Of a DNA stretch of 64,000 nt, positions 1 to 8,385 are shown piece by piece. Each line of letters opens with the position of its first letter. The stretch's first letter is position 1. This DNA is from Limnoglobus roseus. Lineage in GTDB: Bacteria; Planctomycetota; Planctomycetia; Gemmatales; Gemmataceae. The notes beneath the pieces are model-generated. The model did no database searches and was not told the origin of the DNA. It saw only the letters and a list, made by a program, of their open reading frames with translations. The position numbers were made by a program, and so were the translations under genes. The stretch is taken from positions 8,694,163 to 8,758,162 of the forward strand of contig NZ_CP042425.1 in assembly GCF_008254045.1 (NCBI RefSeq), given 5' to 3'.

Positions 1-732
1 AGAAAATCGTCGCGGTCGTACCGGGGCAAGGTGATGACGACCTCGGTCCCCTTGCCGTCGTCCGACGTGACGGTCATCGTGCCCCCGCTCTGCCGGAGGA
101 GCAACCGCACGACGGGCAGGCCGACGCCCAGGCCGGCGTCGCGGACGGGGGCGGCCCGGGACAGGAGTTCGAACTCGTCGGCCGAATGCCACGCCGGAAG
201 GCCCATCCCGTTGTCGGACACCCGGACCTCGTAGTCCTCGGCCCGCGCCGCCACCGCGACCCGGACCCACGACTCGGCCTTGACCGGGTCGCGGTACCGG
301 AGGGCGTTCGAGAACAGGTTCTCGACGACGTTCCGCAGCCGGGCCGGGAACCAGTCCACGGCCTCGCACGCGAGGTCCAACCGGAGGGCGACGTTCGGCC
401 GGCCGGTCATCAGTTGCTGCCACCGGAAGACCTTCTCCAGGAGCGGGCGGACGGCGATCGTCACGACCTGGTCGAACGCCGGGTGGAACGCCGGGGCGTC
501 GCGCAACTCGCGGAGGGTCCCGATCAGGCCGCCGACCACGGCGGCGGCCTTCTCCAGCCCGCCCGGCGTCGGCGACGGGTCGTGGCAGAAGGCGCTTCAG
601 CCCGTCGCCCAACTCTTGCCGGAGGAACCCGGTCTGCTTCCGCAGGCGGCCGACCTCCATTTCGAGGTCGGCGACGTACGCCAGGACGCGGTGCAGGTCG
701 GGCGGTCGGGCGGTCTGGTCGGCGGGATTCAC
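1..732 (-). pseudogene. Frameshifted sensor-kinase ATPase (left-edge paralogue)
   Basis: This is a near-identical copy of the intact 248-aa kinase-like gene at 53,607-54,353. It would start at the equivalent GTG (732) and runs off the left edge. Around position 591 it lacks 8 bp that are present in the intact copy: GGCG here against GGCGAGGAGGCG there. The loss lies between two GGCG repeats and shifts the frame, so the N-terminal coiled part and the C-terminal HATPase part lie in different frames. The HATPase half still encodes the N-box (NVVENLF) and G-boxes in its own frame. The stop codon lies just outside the window. The gene is probably inactive; a sequencing error is less likely because the change is 8 bp. 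Confidence 0.8.
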
Positions 733-819
733 GGGGGCCTCGGGGCAAGGAATGCCATGCAGATGTGGCGGCTCAAGGGCCGCCGGTGGTTTGGCGATCA
801 CACGGGCACCGGGGCCGGG

Positions 820-1035
820 TTAGGGGGGCGAGGGGAGCCGATCGAAGGGCGCGGGGCGGTTGGGGCACGGTGGGAGGGCAACGGCCGACGGCGAGGGTAC
901 CGCAGCCGGGGGCCGCGGGCTCCGGCGGGCGAGGTTGTCGCACACGTCGGCCCACCGCTGTTTCGTCTCAAGTTCGTCGAGAATGATCTGCCAGTGAGGG
1001 GTGGGGACGTAGTCGGGGGTCACGGGATGGGACAC
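820..1035 (-). CDS. 71-aa duplicated companion protein, function unknown
   Basis: I do not recognise the family. The core ILDELETKQRWADVCDNLAR is identical in the second copy at 54,442-54,657, and both copies have the same length from homologous GTG starts, while flanking residues differ. That pattern suggests the reading frame is under selection. The C-terminal half is proline-rich. It lies 87 bp upstream of the (broken) kinase in the same orientation, as in the other copy, so the two genes were duplicated as a unit. An in-frame GTG at 1044 is an alternative start. Confidence 0.5.
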   Translation of the reverse strand: MSHPVTPDYVPTPHWQIILDELETKQRWADVCDNLARRSPRPPAAVPSPSAVALPPCPNRPAPFDRLPSPP

Positions 1036-1231
1036 ATGGCACACTTTCCGGAGGCGGGGTCGTGGCGGAAGTTCCGACCATCGGCCCACGCCTTTATCAT
1101 ACGGCCGCGCGGTCGCGCCCGGTGGCGTGCCGCCTTCGAATGGCCCAAGAATGCCCGCGGGCGGACGCGCGGAACGGTCACGGTCGTGATCGCCAAGCGG
1201 TTGGTGGACACGATTCCTCACGCCCGCCCTT

Positions 1232-1610
1232 TCACCCCTTCCCCAGCACCCCATCGACGACCCAGCACCCGCGGACGTGCGGCCCGTCGCCGCGGCAGTG
1301 GCCGAGGATGTCGGCGTCCTCGCACCCCGCGTCTTGCAGCGCGTCGGCGAGGATCGGCAGCCGGTCGAACGCCCGGTCGGCGTAGATGCCTTCCGCGAGG
1401 CCGACGGCGGTCGGGGTAAGTCATGACGGGGAGAACGTCCCGGGACGGAACGGGTTGCCGAAGATATCGCGCACTAACTGGCATTGGGCAACTTCTTCGG
1501 GCTGGGAATGGGTCTCGAACGTCCCTTCCCTCATCTTTGTCATTGCCTCGACGGCATAGAAGTCCGTCAGCTGGTGGGCCTCACTGCTTACGGCTTTCGC
1601 CGTCTCCTCG
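1232..1610 (-). pseudogene. Broken C-terminal half of an MTEAEW-family planctomycete protein
   Basis: The reverse strand reads CQLVRDIFGNPFRP, then ADRAFDRLPILADALQDAGC and HVRGCWVVDGVLGKG before a stop at 1232. This is the C-terminal signature of the intact 216-aa gene at 61,704-62,354. A TGA stands where the family has the Trp codon after FSPS, and the N-terminal part is missing: the frame runs back to about 1610, where it abuts a kinase fragment. A third, frameshifted fragment lies at 56,330-56,520. The function of the family is not known to me. Confidence 0.75.
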
Positions 1611-1626
1611 CCGCACCGGGAGCCGT

Positions 1627-1985
1627 GCCGCCCTTGAGCCGGTCCGAGAGCGTGCCGCCGGGGAGGTACTCCATCGCGAGGAAGGGGCCGGCGTTCGACT
1701 CGCCGAAGTCGTACACCGCGACGACGTGCGGATGTTCCACCGTCGCGATGACCTGCCCTTCGGCGAGGAACCGGGCCGTGTTCAGCGGGTCGCGGCCCAT
1801 CATCAGCTTGAGGGCGACGACGCGGTCGAGCTTCGTCTGGCGCGCTTCGTACACGACGCCCATCCCGCCGCGACCGAGTTCACGGAGAATGTCGTGGCCG
1901 GGGATCGTGGGAAGTCCGGGGGCGGTGACGCTCGGGCGGCCGACCTGCACCTGGGTGGGGTCGGTAGGCGGTTCGTCGGGGTGAG
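1627..1985 (-). pseudogene. N-terminal fragment of a Hanks-type Ser/Thr protein kinase
   Basis: The reverse strand encodes a short acidic and Pro-rich lead-in, then the start of a kinase domain: glycine loop LGRGGMGVVYEA, ATP-binding Lys in VVALKLM, and the hinge region AMEYLPGGTLSDRLKGG. The catalytic loop and everything after it are gone; similarity stops where the MTEAEW-family fragment begins. The frame is continuous with the upstream IS982-like transposase, so one open frame spans both. The fragment cannot be an active kinase, because HRD and DFG motifs are absent. Confidence 0.85.
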
Positions 1986-2218
1986 GAGTTCGTACCCGAA
2001 GCCCGTGTCGAACGCCAATTCCGGCCTCCGTATGCAACGCTCCAATGCGACCGTGTGAACCGCCCCAGTCATCGGCCACGGCCGGGGACCTCGTCCGGGG
2101 GTCGAGTGGCGGGCCCGGTCCGGCATCACCCCGTCGCGGTTCGCGTCCGGGCTCGCCGCCCAATTTTAGAATTCTTGCCACTTCCTCGCACCTCTTCGTC
2201 TCCGTTTTGCGAAGTAAG

Positions 2219-3126
2219 TAACGCGGTGTGCGAGTTTTGTCGGTGACGAGGCCGTCGAAGTCGAGCGGCGGTCGTCCGGCGGTGACGTTCAGCCAGGCCG
2301 CGATCGTGTGGCCCAAGACCTTGCGGATCACCCGGTGGCTCAGATGCCAAATGTCCCGCGCCCACGTCCGCTCGATGTGGAAGCGTCCGGCCAGTTGGCC
2401 GAACGCCGTCTCGATGATCCACCGGAACCGGCTGATCCGCCGCGACCGCCTCGGGCCCGGATCCTTCGACTTCGAGCGGAACGGGGCGACGAGTTTCACC
2501 CCTTGCTCGGCGAGTCGGGCGGCGGCCTTCGGGGACCAGTAGTTGCGGTCGCCCACGACGGCCGACCCGGGCGGCGGGCCGAGTGGATCGACCATCGCTT
2601 GGTCGGACACGTTGGCGGGAGCCAAGTCGAAGGCCACGAGGATGCCCGTCGGGGTGGCCCGGGCGTGGAACCGGAACCCGTACATGGTGTTCCGGCGGGT
2701 GTGGTCGTAGCCGAAGGCCGCGTCGCCGGCGAACCGGCGGCAGGACTTGGCCCGGCCGAAGGCACACGCGGGGACGGGCAGGCTGTCCACGATGAACACG
2801 CGATCCCAGACCGCCAGCCGCTCGGCCAAGTGGGCGTGGAGTTGCTTCTTCACGGCGAACAGGTTGGCGGCCTGGCGGGCGAAGGTGGTGCGGTGGACGC
2901 CGGCGAGGGCCGGGAACTCGGCCGCGTGGTACCGGCGGAAGTGGGCGAACAGCCCCTTGTCGTGGTCGAGACCGAGGAACTCGCCGGCGAGCTCGATGGT
3001 GATGAATTCGGGGTCCGTCATGGCCGTGTGCCGTGGCCCGCGGGACCGGAGCGGGGTGCGAACGAGTTGGCGGTACAGGTCATCGACCAAGACGAAGACG
3101 TGGAGTAGAAAGTCGTTGAGGGTCAC
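2219..3126 (-). CDS. IS982-family transposase without its own stop codon
   Basis: This is a DDE transposase of the IS982 type. Visible catalytic blocks are VFIVDSLPVPAC (first Asp), AVVGDRNYW (second Asp) and RWIIETAFGQL (Glu). The chosen start is GTG 3126, which gives the usual N-terminus LNDFLLHVFVLVDDLY. The frame enters the left inverted repeat and leaves the element inside a codon whose first two bases, TA, are the end of the IS. The next genomic base is C, giving TAC, so translation runs on into the kinase fragment to a stop at 1588. Had the target base been A or G, a stop would have formed. Confidence 0.8.
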
Positions 3127-3210
3127 GGCGGGTCCTCCGGCGGCGCGGGAGTGTGGCAACTCCACGATACCGACCCCGCCGCGGCCCCACCAAACTTGCA
3201 CACCGCGTTA
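2219..3210 (-). mobile_element. IS982-like insertion sequence, about 1 kb
   Basis: Terminal inverted repeats of 22 bp match at 20 positions: 3189-3210 on the + strand (core GCACACCGCGTTA) and the reverse complement of 2219-2240. They enclose a single transposase gene on the - strand. I see no convincing target duplication: the flanks are GAAGTAAG on the left and ACTAGGTA on the right. The left repeat overlaps the 3' end of the transposase reading frame. Loss of the duplication, together with the fused kinase fragment, suggests an old insertion or a later rearrangement. Confidence 0.75.
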
Positions 3211-3291
3211 ACTAGGTAGGGGGCCTTCTTCGCCCCCGTCAGCTCACCGGCCGCGCCGCGGAGGTTGCTGGAACACTCACTGGAGGTTCCC

Positions 3292-3498
3292 GTGCGACCC
3301 GACCTCGACCCCGCCCATTTTTCCCCGGACGATCGCTTCCGCGAACTCGCCGCCATCCTCGCCCGCGGCCTGATCCGCCTCCGCGACAAAGTCGCCCTCA
3401 CGCCCCGCCACACTTCTGCCCCGCAGATACTCCCGAAATCGAGCGATTCTTCCGTTGCAGTTCATCCCGACACGTGGCTCACTGTCCACACCGGTTAA
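3292..3498 (+). CDS. Small ORF preceding the DUF2924/recombinase module
   Basis: This is a 68-aa protein with a helical core, RFRELAAILARGLIRLRDK, and no recognised domain. From memory, planctomycete DUF2924/recombinase modules often carry such a small first gene. The GTG start at 3292 follows TGGAGG at 3281-3286 with 5 bp spacing; a TTG at 3265 is an alternative. It is followed at 42 bp by the DUF2924 gene on the same strand. The similarity is recalled and not searched. Confidence 0.5.
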   Translation: MRPDLDPAHFSPDDRFRELAAILARGLIRLRDKVALTPRHTSAPQILPKSSDSSVAVHPDTWLTVHTG

Positions 3499-3540
3499 CG
3501 GACCGGAGACGACCCCCATTCCCGCAACGAAGGAGACCCC

Positions 3541-4050
3541 ATGGACCCATACCCGACGATCGCGCAACAACTGGCCGCCCTGCCCCGGCTCACGGTGAAG
3601 GACCTGCAGCGGCGGTACGCCGAGGCGTTCGGCGACGAGACGGCCGCGCGGAACAAGGCGTGGCTCGTCAAGCGGATCGCCTGGAAGCTCCAGGCCAACG
3701 CCCACGGCGGGCTGACCGACCGCGCCCGCCAACGCGCGGCCGAGTTGGCCGCCGGGGCCGAACTCCGCACGACCATCCCGGCGAAGCGAGCGACGCCCGC
3801 GCCGGTCGCCGCCCCGGCCGAGCCCGAGGCCGCAACGCTCCCCTTCCCGGCGGACCGCCGACTACCCCCGCCGGGGTCCGTCCTCACCCGCGCGTACAAG
3901 GGCCAGACCCTCCAGGTGCGGGTGCTGACGCACGGGTTCGAGCACGCCGGCCTCGTCTACCCGTCCCTCTCCGCCGTCGCCAAGGCCGTGACCGGCAGCC
4001 ACTGCAACGGGTACCTGTTATTCCGACTCACGAACGGCGGTGACGCATGA
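3541..4050 (+). CDS. DUF2924 domain protein
   Basis: This 169-aa protein resembles the DUF2924 family, which usually lies directly before large serine recombinases in planctomycetes and proteobacterial prophage-like regions. Its biochemical role is unknown. The N-terminal half is helical (LKVKDLQRRYAEAFG-like segment, then NKAWLVKRIAWKLQ). The C-terminal half has the conserved block beginning PPPGSVLTRAYKGQ and ending with NGYLLFRL. AAGGAGA lies just upstream of the ATG. Its stop overlaps the recombinase start (ATGA at 4047-4050), so the two are translationally coupled. Confidence 0.8.
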   Translation: MDPYPTIAQQLAALPRLTVKDLQRRYAEAFGDETAARNKAWLVKRIAWKLQANAHGGLTDRARQRAAELAAGAELRTTIPAKRATPAPVAAPAEPEAATLPFPADRRLPPPGSVLTRAYKGQTLQVRVLTHGFEHAGLVYPSLSAVAKAVTGSHCNGYLLFRLTNGGDA

Positions 4051-5630
4051 CGAAGCGAGCCAAGGCCGCCGCCGACACCCGGCCCGTGGTCCGGTGCGCG
4101 ATCTACACGCGGAAGTCGAGCGAGGAAGGGCTCGAGCAGGAGTTCAACTCGCTGGACGCCCAGCGGGAGGCCGGCGAGGCGTACGTCCGCAGCCAGGCCG
4201 GCGAGGGGTGGACGTGCCTCGCGGAGAGGTACGACGACGGCGGGTTCACCGGCGGCAACACCGACCGCCCCGGCCTCCGCCGCCTCCTCCACGACATCGC
4301 CGCCGGCCGCGTCCACTGCGTCGTCGTGTACAAGGTCGACCGCCTGTCCCGGTCCCTCCTCGACTTCGCCGAGATGATGCGGACGTTCGAACAGCATCAG
4401 GTCGGGTTCGTGTCCGTCACCCAGCAGTTCAACACGGCCAGCTCCATGGGCCGGCTAGTCCTGAACGTGCTGCTGAGTTTCGCGCAGTTCGAGCGGGAGA
4501 TCGTCTCCGAACGCACCCGCGACAAGATCGCGGCCACCCGGCGGAAGGGCAAGTGGGCCGGCGGGTGGCCCGTCCTCGGGTACGACGTCGACCCGGCCGG
4601 GTTCAAACTCCGCGTCAACGACGCCGAGGCCGACCGCGTGCGGGCCGTCTACGGGCTCTACCTCGACCGCGGGTCCCTCCTCCCCGTCGTCGAGGAACTC
4701 GCGTCGCGGGGGTGGGCCAACAAGCGGTGGGAACTCCGCAAGGGCGGGTTCAAGGGCGGCGGCCCGTTCACCCGCACGTCCCTGTACGGCCTGCTCACCA
4801 ACCCCGTGTACGTCGGCAAGGTCCGGTACAAGGACGAGGTCCACGCCGGCGAGCACGCCGCGATCGTCGACCCGGCCGTGTGGCAGCGGGTCCAGGCCCA
4901 CCTGGCCGGGAACGGGCGGGGCGGCGGGTTCAGTCGCGGCGGCCCCGCCGCGTTGCTCAAGGGCGTTCTGCGGTGCACGGCGTGCGACGCCGCCATGTCG
5001 CCGACGAGCACGACCAAGGGGGCCAAGAGCTACCGGTACTACACGTGCACGGCCGCCGCCAAGAAGGGGTGGAAGACGTGCCCGGCCAAGTCCGTCCCCG
5101 CCCACTCGATCGAACAGGTCCTCCTCCGCCAGGTCCGGGCCATCGGCACCGACGCCCGCCTCCGCGGCGAGGTCCTCGCCCAGGCCCGAGCCCAAGACGA
5201 GGCCCGGACGGGGGAACTCGGGAAGGAGCAGAAGGCGTTGGAGCGCGACCTGACGGGCTGGCACGGCGAACTCCGGCACCTGTCCGGCCTCCTGCGGCCC
5301 GGCAACGGGAACGAGCCGGTCATCCGCCGCCTGGCCGAGCTCCAGGAGCGGATCGCGGCCGTCGAGGGCCGCGGCCGGGCGATCCGCGACCAGCTCGCCG
5401 TCGTCGGCCGGAACCTCATCGCCGACGACGACGCGGCGACCGCCCTGTCCGTGTTCGACCCCGTGTGGGAGGCGCTCAACCCGCGGGAGCAATCGCGGGT
5501 GGTCAACCTGCTGGTGGAGACGGTCGGGTACGACGGCGGGCGGGGGAAGGTGACCATCCGGTTCCGGTCGGCCGGCGTGCGGACGCTCGCCCGGGAACTG
5601 GCCGATAAACGCGAGGGGATGCGGGCATGA
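4047..5630 (+). CDS. Large serine recombinase
   Basis: The 527-aa protein has the layout of a large serine integrase or resolvase. A resolvase catalytic domain comes first, with CAIYTRKSSEEG carrying the nucleophilic Ser near residue 25, Arg in VVYKVDRLSRS, and RERTRDKI-like helices. The 'recombinase' DNA-binding domain follows, with TNPVYVGKVRYK. A zinc ribbon with CTACDAAM and a later YYTC...C, and a coiled region, complete it. It would integrate or excise DNA by site-specific strand exchange. It heads the accessory island and overlaps both neighbours by 4 bp, so the three genes form one operon. I could not find paired att sites. Confidence 0.9.
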   Translation: MTKRAKAAADTRPVVRCAIYTRKSSEEGLEQEFNSLDAQREAGEAYVRSQAGEGWTCLAERYDDGGFTGGNTDRPGLRRLLHDIAAGRVHCVVVYKVDRLSRSLLDFAEMMRTFEQHQVGFVSVTQQFNTASSMGRLVLNVLLSFAQFEREIVSERTRDKIAATRRKGKWAGGWPVLGYDVDPAGFKLRVNDAEADRVRAVYGLYLDRGSLLPVVEELASRGWANKRWELRKGGFKGGGPFTRTSLYGLLTNPVYVGKVRYKDEVHAGEHAAIVDPAVWQRVQAHLAGNGRGGGFSRGGPAALLKGVLRCTACDAAMSPTSTTKGAKSYRYYTCTAAAKKGWKTCPAKSVPAHSIEQVLLRQVRAIGTDARLRGEVLAQARAQDEARTGELGKEQKALERDLTGWHGELRHLSGLLRPGNGNEPVIRRLAELQERIAAVEGRGRAIRDQLAVVGRNLIADDDAATALSVFDPVWEALNPREQSRVVNLLVETVGYDGGRGKVTIRFRSAGVRTLARELADKREGMRA

Positions 5631-6050
5631 GTGAGAACGGCGTGTTGACCGTGGAGTGCGACGTGCACGTGGACCGGCGGGGGCGGGGGGGCGCGGAAGG
5701 AAGTGCTCCCGGGGCCCGACCCGCGGCGGGGCCAGCCGCCGGGCCGGGTGCCGCGGGTCGCCCGGTGGATGGCCCTCGCGATCCGGTGCGACGAACTCAT
5801 CCGCGACGGCGTGGTGGAGCGATACGCCGACCTGGCGGAGCTGGGGGATGTGTCGCGGGCCCGGGTCAGCCAGATCATGAACCTGTTGGGCCTCGCCCCG
5901 GACATCCAGGAGGCGGTGCTCCACTTGCCGCGGACGACGACCGGCCGTGACCCGATCCTCCTCCGCGACCTGCAGCCGATCGTCACCGCCCTCGACTGGG
6001 GGCGGCAGCGGAAATTGTGGCGGGCGTTGCGTTGCCGGCACGGCGGGTGA
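5627..6050 (+). pseudogene. HTH protein of the recombinase operon, frameshifted in a G7 run
   Basis: The gene starts at the ATG overlapping the recombinase stop and reads NGVLTVECDVHVDRRGRG. It then shifts frame in a run of seven G at 5685-5691. Removing one G joins this start to the downstream frame (ARKEVLPGPDPRR, then VARWMALAIRCDELI). The C-terminal part contains a helix-turn-helix-like stretch, DLAELGDVSRARVSQIMNLL, and GLAPDIQEAVLHLP, as in ParB- or sigma-like HTH domains. Full length would be about 140 aa. The shift may be a true mutation, a sequencing error in the homopolymer, or a slippage site. Confidence 0.65.
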
Positions 6051-6226
6051 CTGGGGAGCACGCGGACGCCGGTCCCGCCGTCGGCGCGGCGCGTGGCCGG
6101 GGGGGCCGCCCCCGGCGCCGCGTCCGGTTCGGGCACGGGGCGTCCGCCGGGGCGGGGCCGTTCGGGGCGGGGGTATGATCAGGTCGTGGGCCGCATCAGG
6201 TCGCGGCCGGCGGGGAGGGTGGCGTG

Positions 6227-6553
6227 ATGGTGGCGAGCGACAAGGCGGGTCTGTCCGCGCCGCGGCGGGCCCTGGTGGAATTGGTCCAGGAGCGGAACTT
6301 CGGCCGCGTCGAGCACCTCCCGGTCCGCGGCGGGGAGCCGGTCCTCGACCCGCCGCCGCGGGTCGTCCGGGAGGTCAAGCTGGGCGGGGAGAACGACCCC
6401 CGGCCGGAGCGGGCGTTGGCGAACTTCCGGCTGAAGCGGCAGTGGGTCGAGCTGTTCGAGTTGTTCGACGCGGTCGGGGACGGCACGGTCGACGTGCTCG
6501 AGTTCAAGAACGGTTTGCCGTTCAAGGCCCTCGTCGCCGACCCCGCCCGCTGA
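6227..6553 (+). CDS. Small conserved protein, function unknown
   Basis: This 108-aa protein has no catalytic motif I can name. Conserved-looking blocks are EPVLDPPPRVVREVKLGGEN and an acidic C-terminal half ending VLEFKNGLPFKALVAD. I recall similar small proteins near mobile DNA in Gemmata-type genomes, but cannot assign a function. A strong purine-rich site (GGGGAGGG at 6212-6219) precedes the ATG at 6227. A GTG at 6224 is also in frame. It ends 344 bp before the ParB-fusion gene. Confidence 0.55.
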   Translation: MVASDKAGLSAPRRALVELVQERNFGRVEHLPVRGGEPVLDPPPRVVREVKLGGENDPRPERALANFRLKRQWVELFELFDAVGDGTVDVLEFKNGLPFKALVADPAR

Positions 6554-6774
6554 CGGGTCCCGCCGACAGCGGGAAAGTCTCGCCTGGGCCGGCCGGCCGC
6601 GGCCCGCCGCTCGGACGGCCGCGGGCCGTGTTCGGCCGGGCGTCCCAAGTCGGGCGACGAATAGAGTGTGCCGCAGGCGCCCGCCGGCGGCGCCCCACAC
6701 CTCCCCGCGCGGCACCCCTCTGTTTCCGCACCCGCATCGCACACACCTCGGTCCGGTTGCGACCGCGGGCCCGC

Positions 6775-6825
6775 GGCGATAATATCGGCCCGAAAATTTT
6801 GATGGACATATTTACACTTGCGCCG
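6775..6825 (+). promoter_or_regulatory. AT-rich palindrome and likely promoter of the ParB-fusion operon
   Basis: A short AT-rich island stands out in very GC-rich DNA. It holds the perfect palindrome CGATAATATCG (6777-6787) and then AAAATTTTGATGGACATATTTACACTTG, here described by position 6792-6820. It lies 75-120 bp upstream of the first gene of the replication-type pair. Its placement suggests an operator and promoter; no transcription start can be read from sequence alone. The rest of 6554-6897 shows nothing else. Confidence 0.35.
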
Positions 6826-6897
6826 TAGCCTGTGAGCGGACTTGAACATTTTTCCACCCCACGCGCCCGGCCGGGCCGGGTCAACACCGGTGACGCC

Positions 6898-8385
6898 ATG
6901 ACCGACGAAGACGACGAAGTCGATGCGAACGATGAATGCGACGAGGGCGAAGAATCGGACGACGACGGGGGCGGGCCGGCGGCCGCGATCGTGCACTCGC
7001 TGGCCGTCGAGTGGGCCGCCCTCGAGGGCCTGACCCCGGCGGCCGTCAACGACCGGCTGTACCGGCCGGTCCGGGACGACGACCCGGGCGTCGTCGCCTT
7101 GGCCGAAGCGATGGGCCGGGACGGCGGCGTGCTCGAGCCCATCGTCGTCACTCTCGACCGGGTGGTCCTGTCCGGCCACCGCCGGCGGGCGGCCGCCCGC
7201 CTGGCCGGGTTCGACCCGGTGCCCGTCCGCGTGTACCCCATCTGGTCCGCCGACCCGGCCTTCGTCCGCCTACTCCGCACGTTCAACCAGCAGCGGGTGA
7301 AGACGTTCGACGAGCAGATCCGGGAGGCCGTCATCGACGCCGACCCGCACACCACCGCCCTCGAGGTCGAGGCGTACGAGGCCGAGCGGGACGCCACCTA
7401 CCGCCGCCGCGTGGCCGCGGCCGACATCGCCCCCATCGCCGTGACCGCGGCCCGCCGGCGGAACGACATCTCGGCGGCCAAGCGGCCGATGCTCGACGCC
7501 GTCATCCGGGTGGTCCAGGAGAACCGGGAGTACTGGCCGCTGTCCAACCGCCAGGTGCACTACCGGCTGCTCAACGACCCGCCGCTCAAGCACGCCCGCA
7601 AGCCGGGCAGCCGGTATCGCAACGACCTGGCGTCGTACAAGGACCTGTGCGACGTGCTGACCCGGGCCCGGCTGGCCGGGGTGGTGCCGTTCGACGCCAT
7701 CTCGGACACCACCCGGCCGAGCACCCAGTGGCGGAGCTGGGGCCACGCCCAGGCGTTCGTCCGGGAGGCGACGGCGAAGCTCCTGAGCGGGTACGCCCGG
7801 GACCCCCTTCAGTCCCAGCCGGCGTACGTCGAGGTGCTGGTCGAGAAGCTGACGGCCGAGACGCCGGTCGAGCGGGCGGCCGCCCCGTACCTGGTGCCGT
7901 ACTGCGTCGGCCGCGGGTACCCGTCGCTGGACGCCCGGTACCAGCTGGCCGAGCGGTTCCGGGCGTCCGGCAAGCGGCGGTTCGTGCTGCTGGTGCTCAG
8001 CGACTTCGACCCGGAGGGGGAGAACATCGCGGAGACGCTGTGCGCGTCCCTGCGGGACGAGTTCGACGTGCCCGACATCACCCCGTTCAAGGTGGCCCTG
8101 ACGGAGGACCAGGTCGGGCGATTCGGCCTGGTGCCGAGCATGGAGGTGAAGCGGTCGTCGAGCCGGGCCAAGGGTTTCGTCGGCAAGCACGGCAGCCAGG
8201 TGTACGAGCTGGAGGCCCTGCCGCCGGCCCGGCTGCAGCAGCTGGTGACGGACGCCATCGAGTCGGTGCTCGACCTCGGGGCGTACCGCCGGGAGCGGGC
8301 GGAGGAGGCCCGCGAACTCCAGGAGTTGGTGGCCCGCCGGCGGGTGCTGCTCGACGCCGTCGGCGGCCTGGGGGGCGGGGCGTGA
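6898..8385 (+). CDS. ParB-domain protein fused to a Spo11/topoisomerase VI-A-like core
   Basis: This 495-aa protein starts at ATG 6898, just before an acidic tract of about 25 residues. Residues about 30-125 are a ParB/Srx-like domain with LSGHRRRAAARLAG at 91-104. Residues about 200-285 look like a winged helix, PLSNRQVHYRLL, followed by LTRARLAGVVPFDAISDTTR. Tyr222 sits where Spo11/TopoVI-A enzymes have the catalytic Tyr (R-x-x-x-Y pattern). Residues about 308-400 resemble a Toprim fold: Glu at 312 or 316 in VEVLVEKL and the DxD of LSDFDPEGEN at 369-371. The C-terminus is a charged helix. The gene overlaps the primase gene by 4 bp. The ParB call is firm; the Spo11-like call is inference from motif order. 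Confidence 0.75.
   Translation: MTDEDDEVDANDECDEGEESDDDGGGPAAAIVHSLAVEWAALEGLTPAAVNDRLYRPVRDDDPGVVALAEAMGRDGGVLEPIVVTLDRVVLSGHRRRAAARLAGFDPVPVRVYPIWSADPAFVRLLRTFNQQRVKTFDEQIREAVIDADPHTTALEVEAYEAERDATYRRRVAAADIAPIAVTAARRRNDISAAKRPMLDAVIRVVQENREYWPLSNRQVHYRLLNDPPLKHARKPGSRYRNDLASYKDLCDVLTRARLAGVVPFDAISDTTRPSTQWRSWGHAQAFVREATAKLLSGYARDPLQSQPAYVEVLVEKLTAETPVERAAAPYLVPYCVGRGYPSLDARYQLAERFRASGKRRFVLLVLSDFDPEGENIAETLCASLRDEFDVPDITPFKVALTEDQVGRFGLVPSMEVKRSSSRAKGFVGKHGSQVYELEALPPARLQQLVTDAIESVLDLGAYRRERAEEARELQELVARRRVLLDAVGGLGGGA

Noticed and set aside
2126-2767. 213-aa - strand ORF inside the IS982-like element
   Set aside because: Alternative frame of the transposase with Arg/Pro-rich content; the DDE motifs are in the other frame.
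2219-3210. Target-site duplication for the IS982-like element
   Set aside because: Flanks GAAGTAAG and ACTAGGTA do not match; any resemblance is partial.
4047-5630. att sites for the serine recombinase
   Set aside because: I looked for matching short repeats near 3,230-3,290 and 12,930-13,170 and found none convincing.
6936-8381. Long + strand frame running through the ParB-fusion gene into the primase gene
   Set aside because: Before 8,382 it is a Gly/Arg/Pro-rich shadow of the ParB-fusion frame; only the part from GTG 8,382 carries primase motifs.
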